Origin: Pyrrhosoma nymphula
Lineage: Eukaryota; Arthropoda; Insecta; Odonata; Coenagrionidae
Direction of reading: 5' to 3'
Assembly (NCBI GenBank): GCA_963573305.1
Contig: OY754331.1
Coordinates: 8,962,868 to 9,026,867 of the forward strand
DNA length: 64,000 nt
Positions 21,255 through 33,200 of the stretch are shown here, one piece after another. Under the pieces are notes generated by a model, which was not told the origin of the DNA, searched no databases, and worked only from the letters and a program-made list of their open reading frames with translations. Positions within the stretch are counted from its first letter, which is position 1, and each line of letters opens with the position of its first letter. The translations under genes were made by a program, and so were the position numbers.

Positions 21255-24200
21255 GTATGTGTAAAATTTCATCCTTCTTTTGAAAAAAATATATATTAAT
21301 AAAGATTTAAGGGTTTCCCAGCACATGGTTATATTGAAGACTGTTTGGACTTCCCACTGGGTTACACTCTCCGTCTCTGCCGTCGATTTGATGTACGTGT
21401 CGTCCATCGTTTTCGTCATTGTGACAATATACATCGAAACGTCGGCAGATATGGAGAGTTTAATATGGTAGGAAGCCTGAACAACCTTCAATAAATGTTA
21501 ATATTTTTAGAGAAATAGGTTCATTTGTCTTTTCTATGCTCTCATACAATATAAAAGTGTGGAATATTGACTTACTCTTTTGAAATTTAGGGTTAATGGT
21601 TCTAGAGATATACATAAAATTTTCACCAACCATTAAAGTGACTCAAATAAATTAGGATGTGGAAATGATTTCAGGGTAAGAGAAAATTCATAATTGAGTA
21701 GTGTAAGCAGAAACCTGGTGATGTTTCTGGAGTTGATGGTGTACCTACATGCCTTGTGTAACGCTGAGGGATAGGAACAAAGTACATGTGATTCAGTCAT
21801 GCAACATGTATATCAATTAGGACAACTTTTTGGGGAACAAGTAAGCTAAACAAATCGACAGCTAAAAAAACTCAGTTAATGTCTGCTCCTGCATGTTGCA
21901 TAATTCTCTCAACATATCCAAAGAGAGTGAATATTATCTTTAGGCTATTTACCAAAGGTCAAAACCATTGAAAGAAGGAATCCCTGCTCTATCCCTTATG
22001 AAATTGGATAATAAATGTCATACATTGAGAGCAATGGCCTGCTATGATGGAAACACAGATTCCCAATGGGTCAACTGTATTAAGCTCAGCTCAAATTCGT
22101 ATAGGTGACCCTCCTAATTGTCTGGGTGCTGTTACACCTGTCTGCTAAGTGACAGACCAAATGTAAAAAATTACCTTAACCATTGAAGCATATAAGATGA
22201 AAGTACAACAGCCATTTGTTTTGCATGGAAGGTCACAATAGGTATGAAAATAGAGGTTAGCAAGTTCTCAGGGATCCATATAATCTGACGATTCACAATA
22301 CAATTAAACTCATGACTTAAGACTTCTACATGCTAGCACAAAACGTGTCTCCTCAGTACATATCACTCAGTGAACAACTGATGAGAAAAATGTGCTCTTG
22401 CAGTGCACTTTATTTTACACAATGGAGATGGAGCCCTTGCAATTGCTGCAAGAAAGCCTTCTGAGGTAATAACTCCAGGGGTTCATGAATGAATGCTTGA
22501 CTATATAAAAACGCAGTCTTTCCTACTGAAGGTGTATTCTACCTTAAACGATTGTGAAATGCATTTTCCCTAATACTGACTAGAGTAGATAGGACTAAAA
22601 AACTAGGGTGGATCAAAAAAAAATTTCTAAATAAAAATGCTACCCATTCATAAGCTGCGATTTTGGGTGGATAGTCATCAGTGGAATATATAACAAAATT
22701 GCTGAATATCCCACCGTTCCGCATTTCACTTGACATTTGATTATTTTAGTCGAAATTCACAAAATATGTGATGGTGCAAATATACCTCTTAACACATTCA
22801 ATGGGGACCCGATTTTCATGGACGTCATCAAAATCAGCTTAAAAAAATTTAAAGGGCTTCGGAATGGAACGATCACGTCAAATGGCGTGATCCGTCAGTC
22901 GGTGTAGCCAGGAGCACGTCTATTGACATGCTCCGCATTGAATGTGTTAAGTATCAGTTTTTTTGCAAAGATGGGTAAAAATCTTAGTACAATGGGTGCT
23001 TAAGGTCGTTGAATGAATAGGAACCGCTTAAAATGGACATCAGGGATGGAAGTAGGGAGAGGGTTGAAAAGTTGAATTAAGGTTTCTCGGGTCTCAAACT
23101 GGGTGAGAGGTTGCATTTTCTGTGAAATTTCAAGGTCCGACACAGCCCTTGTCATCAGGGATACTGATGTTGATGCTACATGCACATGCTTGGTTTCTCG
23201 CAGCAGTTGGTGGCCCCTATTAATGCTCTGCTTCCGGACTATGGCTGCTGATAGAGAACTTGAGGTTTTTAATATTTCAGTAGTGTCAGTCACTGTGCAT
23301 GAGGGAGAGGAGTAGGGATATGGATCTAGGGAATGGTAACAGGGAATGGGGAATTGGGGCTGTTATACCATAAGTGTAACAGCAATGGTTTTGGTATGTT
23401 TTAATGAGGAAAGGAATTTTAGCCAGTTATTGTGCATTCTGGTGGGCAGAAGGGGAAGTAAAGGTCATGGAAGTTAATGTCATTGTGCACAAACCAGGGG
23501 GCCCTAACCAAATGGCAAAGGAGATGGTTGTAGTTTTGAGAGATTTGTTGCGTGATGAATTTACTGCCAAAAACCCAAGCTGGTGTTGCATACATGAGAA
23601 CTGGCATGACAGTAGCTCTGAATAGAAGTAATTTAGCGATAGTGGTGAGGAATGGCACCAAAGAATGCCTAAACTTCCAAAGAAGTTCAAGGTTTTTGCT
23701 GTAGTGGAGTCCTTCTGGTCTTCAAATTTTAATTTCGAGTGAATGATGACGCTGAAGTACTTGGCTCTTTGATGGCAGGGAATGATTTTCTTGCAGAACC
23801 AGACGGGAGGAGGAGGTTTGTATTTGGCTTGGTTTTTTTAATGGATACTTTTAGATCGATTCAGAGCTTCCATTTTTCTTTCCAGTCCGTTAAGGCTGCA
23901 AGGGCAGGTTTTAGAAGCTGAGTTGCACTGACCAGAGAGGGGACATCGGACGCTAGCACGATGTCGTCAGCACATAGGAATGTGGTAGTGAAGGGGAGGG
24001 GAGGAAAATTGTAGGTGAATATGCTGAATAGGAGTGGGGAGAGGAGGGATCCTGGAGGTGGAGCGGCACATGAATACTGTGAAGGTTTGGTAGCAGAGGA
24101 AGAAAGAAACGATTTTGGTTAGGTATTGGGAGAGGGGAATGCTATTAATAAGAGATAATTAGTCTATCAGGCTAGACCTGGTTGAAGGCTTTTTCCACAT

Positions 24201-27200
24201 CAAAGAACTTGGCTGCCATAGCTCGTATGCATTGGAAGGGTGCAGTGATGCCCTCCACTATAGGTGCACAAGTTGGTGGACAGTTGTATCTAGAGATAAG
24301 AAAATTACCATAATTTTCATCTGAGGTAAATTACCACGTGGTAAATTATGGTAATTTTTGAAAATTACCATAACTTTCAAAAATTAGTAGGTAGTGATTT
24401 CTTAGGAACCATAACTAACTTGTCTTGTTTCCAATCCCTAAGTAAATCACTCTCCAGCTCAGGAACTTTACCATTGGCTCCACATTTGTAATAGTAATCA
24501 GTTCATCTGAAAGCAGCTACATCTAATATACAAAGAGCTTCTCCCCCAAACGTTTTTACCTTATCATTCTAAGACATACAATTGTGTTCACTAGTTTTCT
24601 TTAGCTTCTGTATATTCTGCTGGTAATGGGATAACCTCTTCAAAAGAGCATCTACAATGTAAATACGTACTACTGCCTTTCTCCAGATATTTTTAACATT
24701 TTCTGCTAATGTGCAGGCAAGTTTGCTATTGTTCGAGTCAAATTCGTGGGATTTTGTCATCAAAGTGCTCCTCATAAATTAATAAAAATGCATTTCATCT
24801 CTGTACATTGGTAACAAGGTTCTTGTCTCTCACTTTTTTAAAAGGTTTTATTCTTGTTCATGTTCATACTGCCGTTGGCATTAAAATCCAAAACACGAAA
24901 CACCAAAGGCGAAAATAGATAGAAAGCGTAAGAACTTCTTCACTCGGGAATCAATATATCACTGGCAGCCAATTAATCTCTTCCTTACATTGTCAAGAGT
25001 GATTTTGGAAATGGGGATATAGTGTGTGTTTTTGTGTAAAATACTCTAATAAAATTATTAATAATGGTTGCCAATGTCAGCCAAAGTCAGTGATGCACTC
25101 TAATTCAAAAACATGCGTAATTTGGTTCCTGGAGCTCTTCCTCACTTTCTCCAGCGAGTCAATGATATGCATCATTGATAATTCTAATGGCTTGATCACA
25201 CATATAGGCACTCTGTGTCTTGCATAAGAACAGTACATGGGAACTATTTACAATACTAAGCATAGCTCCGAAAGTAGTCAGAACTCCATTGCAAAATATC
25301 AATCAGTGCTAGGCTTCCAATGTGGGCACTGATGAGTACCTACTCGATCAACCATGCTATCCTAATCCTATACTAATTCTTCCTTTTACCTTTATATTCT
25401 ACCTTGTCATAGTTATAAAGAATCATATAGTTACTATTTTACTTCAAAACATAGATATGAAACATCAGCCTGTGCATTATTGAGGCACTTATTTTTCTAC
25501 TTAGAGAGAATTAATATTTTCCACCTATTAAAATTACCAATGCTGAGTATGAATGGATATGTTAGAGTCCTACCAACGTTAGTTATCAGGAATCCATATC
25601 CCAAGGGCTAAAGTAGTTACTTTGAAACTGAGTGCTTTTAGGAGGGAAAAGTGCTCCACCTTTGTAAAATGCAATGCAAAAACCCCTTTAGGACCAAATT
25701 TTCAGAGGCTCTCATGCACCTCTTAATTGCATCTCTGAGATGTAGTCACACACAGTTCAAGTCCCTCCATTATGGTGCCACTCATCACAGCTTGCACCAC
25801 CAAAGTAAATGATGCACCAACCGGTTCTCTTTATGAGACTCTTGATAATATTCAGATATTGACAACGATGCAATAGGGATAGGTATCTTGTACAATTTAC
25901 GCCTTATTGTATTGACCTATCATTTTCAAATTATAGCGTCATTCATGATGTATTACAACTTTTTTTAAATCACTTGTAACCCATACTTAGTGAACATTAG
26001 CTCAGTGGCTCTTGGAAAATGTTACATTAGGAATTACGGATAAACCAGTAGGAGAAGAAGAGTTAAGAAGGAAGGATTTTTTGGTCAAGAGGATTACTTC
26101 ACTGGTGGAATGTGTGTTTTCGGGGGGTCAGGCAAAGGGAGTAGGTTTCACAGAAAGGTTTCAGATTTTTAAATAGCTGTAGAATTTTACAAGGTGTTTC
26201 TTTTGCATCATGGCAAACTTATTGAATTTCCACCAAGTAATGCCTCAGGCTCGTCACCTAAATAGGAGTTGCAACAGGGATCTTATCATGTTAGAAGATG
26301 CTACTAGTGTAAAAGTAAGCATCAAGAAATCTAAATCCTCACCTCAAAGCATCATTTAATTGACAGTCTCAGGAATTAGTTTGTGGAACTGATTGATGTT
26401 CACCATGATGCAAGTGAAACAGTTTGCATGATTCTACAGTTGTTTAAAACTCTGAAATCTTTCCACAGAACATTCCCTCCCCTTGCCCAACGCCCCAAGA
26501 ACACGTAACCTACCAGTGGATGTCTCCTCTTGGACTCAAAATTGTCTCTTCTTAACTCTCCCTCCCCAACAGGTCTATCTATATGCTTAATGCCAACAGT
26601 AACACTTTCCAATAGCCCTAAAGGATATGTTCACCTGCTTATCAAATATTCATCATGTTACCACTGTAGCTTGAGTAAATGCATTGGCAGGAAATAGCCA
26701 GTGTAGCATGGAGTAGAGTATCATTCTTGATGTAAAATTGTACTAAGACTGTTTTGAATTACATTTAAAACTTGGTTACACGATACATAAACCCATGCGT
26801 GTTCATGCATCATGTTTCCAAGCTTTAAATGAAATTCAAAACAGTCTTTGTACACTTTTACATCAAGAATGATACTCTAGAATTTGAAATAGATGGGTCA
26901 TTTAAATAAGAGTAAAATTGTCCCAAGTATATATTTTTAAAATGTGAGTTCAGAATTGTATCTATCATTTCCCAGAATTCGAGACCAATTATTGTCAGAG
27001 TGCAAGAGACAATGCTTTGACCATAATTCTGCTGAAAGCAGAGTAGGGAGTAGGAATTAGGGGTAGTCTTGTTGGGTAAGTGAATTGTGCAAGCTTTGAC
27101 TTCGGTGGTACAGCGATGCTGGGTGGTGCCCTAGGAGGTGGCTCGAACTGCAAAGAACCATTTATCAGAACTACAAAGAGCTACATGAATAATACATTCC

Positions 27201-30200
27201 CACCTGAAACAACACATACAAATTTTCGAAGTTGATATGGACTTAGGGTCCGTGGGACTCTCTTGGGACACTCTGATGACTAAAAATATTATTATGCCAA
27301 TTTTATTTCAATACTGATCATATTTACAGGTGGAAAATATCACTTTTCCCAATTAAAAAAATACAAGCTACTGTGCATAACTTTCCCACGATGTTTGGTG
27401 AGATATATTAGGAGCAAAGTGCTCATAAAAATTGTCTACTTAATTATCCTTTTTATGTACCACAGGATTTACAGAAATTCATGGGTGAAGCAAGTGAAGC
27501 TGGTGTAATCTTATTTTCAATGGGATCAGTGTTAAGTGGTGCAGATTTTCCAAAAAATGATCTGAAGAATATTGCTTTGGCATTTCAAGCTATCCCCCAA
27601 CGGGTAATTTGGAAGTGGGAGCTTGATTCTCTGCCAGTTGATCCCATGCCTCCAAATGTTCGACTAGAGAAATGGGTACCTCAGTGGGCTGTATTAGGTA
27701 AGTTTTTTCTTGAGTAATTAATTTTTGTTACTCTGAGGTATTTCCCACTAACCCTTTCCACTCTGTTCAATTAACATTGCTATGTGTAAACCAGTATCTT
27801 AATCCTATTGAGTGTTATCTGCATTTCATCATCATAAAGTTGTTTCAGAGAGTTGATGTTTTGGTGTCCGTAGTTTTTACAGCCACTTAGTTCCATCTTG
27901 TGGATTAAATTTTTCCTGCATGATAGCCAGTGAAATATAACCCACAATATAGGATTTTGTTCTTTCTCAATGAATTTTATATATGTATAAATTGTTCTGG
28001 GGTTTCCATCCGAGTAAGGATTTTCGCTGCTGCCAACGTGTCGAGGGCATACTCCTCCATCGTTTTCAGAGCAATGATTCGCAGGATCATCTGTCATCGC
28101 TTATATACCCATCTAATTGGGGGGGCATTGTCTATCTCCTTTTTTCTATTATTTTTCAAATTAAAGGTTTCCATTTCCGGCTTAGGTTAGCCTCTCGCTA
28201 ACTTAAGCAGGGAATGCAAACCATTAATTCGAAAAATAATAGAAAAAAGGAGATAGACAATGCCCCCCCAATTAGATGGGTATATAAGCGATGACAGATG
28301 ATCCTGCGAATCATTGCTCTGAAAACGATGGAGGAGTATGCCCTCGACACGTTGGCAGCAGCAAAAATCCTTACTCGGATGGAAACCTGAGAACAGTTTA
28401 TGTATAGCCCACAAGATTGATCAATATGGCAGTAAACCTGGAAACCGGAAGATAAAACCTCCAACAAGCTCCCACAGAAATGTACATCACATTGTGTTCA
28501 GCTATACATTTTTTATATATGTACATGAATATATTTTCTGAGAACACTAAAAATTGAAGTTGGGAATAAATGAAGACATGGTAGTATGTCATTAAAAATT
28601 ATTCGTAAATTAAAGAGGAAATATTTTGGGATAAAATACAAAGCACCCAGCTGAGAATAAGGTAAGGTAATCTAAGGACAAATGGTTAAGTGGGTATCTA
28701 TGAGGTTTTCTTGTCTTCTAGTTTTGCATTGACCCCAGAAAAACCCAGAAGTAGCCCAAAAACCCATATGTCATGAAAAAATGGGGGTCACTGAGGAAGT
28801 TGGTTGGGATTGAAAACATTGCATTGTTTTTTTGTGTTTCTTGAAAGGAATAGCAACTGCAATACTCTTAAAAGAGTATATTTCTTATAGTTTTATGTTT
28901 ACGTGCATTGGCACATCAGTGAATGATGTGCTCCATTGCCAAATAACTTCCCCATTGAAAATGCCCCACTGGTTTCCTATAGGAATTATGTGAATTCCTA
29001 TAGGAATTACAGTTTCCCACAGGAACGATGAAGCTTCCTATAGGAACAATACATTTCCTATAGGTACAAGAAAGTTTCCTATAGGAACGAGAAATTTTCC
29101 TATAGGAACAAGAAATTTCCTATAGGAACAAAAAATTTTCCTATAGGAATGAGAAATTTTCCTATAGGACGACTATGTTTTCCTATAGGAACGAGAAATT
29201 TTCCTTACCCATGAATAACTCAGCATAATCTTTTTTATGTGAATCTTAAGCAATAACAGAATTAAGGTATTTCAGCCTCCACAAATACCTTTTCCTAATA
29301 CAAAAATTAGTTGCAGCTGCAACATCACCTTTAGGTAACACCACATTAGGTAACGGAAGTAGGGTAGGGGTAGACATGTATCTTGCTGGTTGTGGCATTG
29401 CCAGATATGTAATCTCCTCATCCAACCATTGAACACTTGATGATCAGTAGGTACTCCTTGGCATTTGCAATGGTGAGTATTGCTGAGGAGATGATGCATA
29501 AGAGACAAGTAGGTACTGCATATAGTGGCATTATGTCCCTTTTAATGATTATTACAATTATAAGGATTATTGCAATTATGGTCATCAAACATTGATAAAA
29601 TTGTGATTTGAGGACATTATTAGTCTGTTACTGAATCAAAATATGTGCGGATGCGATGCTATCTGGCCTCTATTTTAAAGAATTAAAAACTGACTGGGTA
29701 TCACAGAGACAAAACTATTCCACAAAGTAATGCCTTCAGTGAAAGCTGCTATCAGGTTTGCCTTAGCTAATTTAGTATGTTACTGTTTAAGACATAAGGA
29801 TCATAAATAATTGAGAAAAGCTAATCCTGGTCCATCAAATGTATGCTCAGACAATGTTATTTATGTGGTACATTATCATTTTGTCTTCCATCATATTGTG
29901 TGCATCTGGAGAACCAATTTTTGCTAGATAAATGAATGCTTTAATAGTGGAATAAATGTCATTACTCTCAGATTTTTCTATTAATGCTGCTTCGAAATTT
30001 AAAATATCCAGCCGTCCACAGTCTTTGAAGTATTATTTCTATCATATAGCATATAATCCACTCTGTTGCACTTACTTGTTCTATACCATACTGTAGAAAA
30101 TATATTGCTCTATGACCAGAGAGAAAGTGTAAAAAGTCTCATATACCTAGAGTACACATTAACTTACTTCAAAATTAAAAGGGCAGTTTCACCTGCAGGT

Positions 30201-33200
30201 TGGGTGTGGTGCTAATGACCTTAGCTGTCTAACCCAAAATGCTACGACTCAAAATTAAATATTTTCATCTTTCTCCCGACTTTCAAGTTATATTTATTCA
30301 CGGAAATCTAAACTGGTCATTTGCACTTACTTTGTCAAAGCCAGTAGGTATATATAAAATGTATTTCTCTTATAGGTAGATATCTGAAAAATGTTGAGTC
30401 TCAGATACCTAGTTTAATAATATTCACACTTCAAATAAGAAAAGTTCCGGCACTCCACTTATTTTGAAGTAGTATTTACATCACATGGAATGTAAAAACG
30501 TCAGTTGCACTTTCTTACTCTGTGCCCTTCGGTAGAAAAGAATATTGTTCTATAACTAGAGGAATCGTCAATAGTCTCAGATACATAGTTAACTACTTAT
30601 CTTACTTCAAATTGGAAAATTCTCTGCTGACCACTGCATGTGAAGTATATTAGTTTATATTCCTAGTGATAGAAATACTATAGTATTTCTATCACTAGGA
30701 ATATATACTAATCAATCGCATTTTTTTATTAAGCCAGTCTAAAGGATGTTGGAATGGTACAGGATTGATAAATAAAAGTCGGATTTACTTGACACACGTC
30801 TATTCGCAATCACGGCTGAACGACAACAACAACGGAAGTAAATGAAAAACATAAGACATACAAAAAAGAGTACAATTCAAATTCATACCGCTAGGTGTCA
30901 TAGGGTAGAACATTCAAAATATTAGATTATAAACAACAAAGAAAATACAATTTTTAATTCCCAGAAAAAATGTCAAAAGTCTCAGGTACCTACAATTTAT
31001 TCCTGCTCCAAAATAATTTTGGTAACCTATGTGAAATATATATTTTCTGACCCTGGTAGTTGTCCTGAGCTAGAGTGAGTGACGAATATTGGGGAACAAA
31101 GAGAATAAATGATAATGTGCAGATGGGCAATTGAATGTTGATTCCTCCCTATTCTGCCATTCCCTCAACTATATACTGGCATAACTAGATCATGGAGACA
31201 CTGGCTGGCGATGAGTTACTAACTAAAAATTAATCATGCTAAATAATGTGCTAATTTTCATAATATAAATTAAAATGCATTTTGATGAGTAAATACATAT
31301 ATTAGATGTTTAACACAATATTCAAATTAGCGCGGAGGAGCACACATAAAAACTTACAAATTTCACCCCCCCCCCCACCCGCCCCCACCAAGATTACTCC
31401 CTGGATCCAACCCTGCTTCTCACTATATGGTGAGCCACCTTCCATTTCTGTTTATACCTTTCCTCCGAGTACATACAGAACCCATTAGTGTTGAGTGGAC
31501 ATTGTGCAAAAACAGCATCACATTACATAATGATATCTATATCTGATATAGGTACTGAACCTTATTCCATTACCATAAAGCTCTTCAACAAATTCCCTCC
31601 ACCTCTCCTGGATATCTTTTGGTTCCATAACCAACTTTCATATTTTTTTTGTTATTGCTGGGATTCATATTGCCTTCCTACCACATAGTAGTTCCTATAT
31701 TTTCCTATATGATGCATCCGCTCTTCCCTGGCTCTGAAATTTCTACAAGGAGTAATTCTGCTTTCTCCAGCTTGTTTTTTTGTTCTCTTTTTATCCTGTT
31801 GCTAAGTTCCTGTTACATTCTCTGGCCCCATTAAGTGTCCATACTCTTCCATTTCTTTCTCTATCACATCTCCATTATCAACTCTTCTATGATCTAGGGT
31901 TACTCTATTTTTAGTGGCATTTAATAATACCATTGCATTTGCTGTTTCCACAATTATTTTTTATAGTTCCCCATTCATTTTCTATTCATATCACTCTATG
32001 ATCCTCATCCAGGATTTTATCAGCCTGTTTTTGATACTTCTTCATCAACACAGTTGATGCTTCAGTATTCCACCTTACCATCCTACACATAGTTATCTTT
32101 TTGAATTTACAGAAGTATTTCATGACTAATAAGTTGTGCACTGAGTCGACATCATTCCCTGGAAAAGGAAGTCAGTTATTAACACATTCAGCACGGAGCA
32201 CATCTATTTACGTGGTCCTGTCTATGCCGAATGGCGGGACTTTCCTTTTACTTTAGGCCCTTTAAAAAATGGGTTCCATTTCTAGCGTCTTCCTTAAATT
32301 TGCGACCCGCATTGAATGCGTTAACACTATTTCTGAATGTGTGCCTAACCTTAATATACATATGTGTTATCTATCCAGAACTTGTCACTCCTAGCTTCTT
32401 CCAAGTGCACTTACATCTAAGACCATACCTGATTTATATATTTCTTATCACCATGTTATTTCTTGTACAAAACTCCGCAGTTTTCTCACTGCAGTCATTT
32501 CTCCAACTGAACGCACCTCTCACCCATCTCTTTATTCGCCAACATCAGCGCTCCAATCCACCAACAGTACCAAGTGCTTACTCTTTGATATGCCCCTATT
32601 ACTTCCTCCAGATGATCATGTACATCAGCTACATCTTCCATTGTAGGCATATACACCTGCATTTTAACTAAATTCCCAGGATCTGCCCTCTGCTCAATGA
32701 GCATTTTCCTTTGAGGTGACTTCTGTATTTACTACTTTTCTTCTATGATTCCTGTTCATTGTGAAGGCAACCCAGAGGTGAATTTCAATTCCTGTGCTAT
32801 GTATCACTCTAGAGTGATACATAGCTGTAATCATTGCTCCGTTAGTCCCTCCCATCTTTTCATCTGGCTTCGCACAGGCCTATGATGTTCACCTTCTCCA
32901 TTACTTGCTCTATATTTTCAAATATGCTCACATTTAGCATAGGTCTAACATTTGATGGGCCTAATGTGATTTTTGTGTTCTTCTGCATTTTCTTTTATTC
33001 TGTTGCATTTGCCTTTGCTTCCATTCAAGGATTTCAGTTTCCATTCAGCTTCCATTCAACGACATTGAATGGGAAAATACTGATTTACGAAGCATTAATA
33101 ATCAGTTAAAAATGCTTTTATCATCTTCTAGAGTAGATTCATGGGATAATTTCAGCATTGCAAAATCTTATACTAGAAGTACAACATTTCTTTTTTTCAG

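Larger units (their letters stand above)
31490..32990 (-). pseudogene. RTE-like LINE, endonuclease-region remnant
   Basis: On the minus strand, descending from about 32970, the pieces read NIIGLCEAR (strand around the APE active site), QRADPGNLVKMQVYMPTMED and ADVHDHLEEVIG (APE-type endonuclease), then NDVDSVHNLLVMKYFCKF (the SDHN-like catalytic motif, here SVHN) and RMVRWNTEAS (about 32080). Stops and frameshifts are frequent. It is interrupted by the TTAA MITE at 32179-32324 and by the small palindrome at 32796-32825. The plus-strand frame at 32231-32671 is an antisense shadow. It lies in UGT intron 2, antisense to the gene. The RTE-BovB-like affinity is by eye. Confidence 0.65.

Noticed and set aside
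27930..28467. Four similar small frames on both strands
   Set aside because: Their similarity is explained by the 427-bp palindrome. There is no evidence of a coding gene.
32231..32671. 146-codon plus-strand frame with hydrophobic stretches
   Set aside because: It is antisense to an RTE-like endonuclease remnant and runs across a MITE end.
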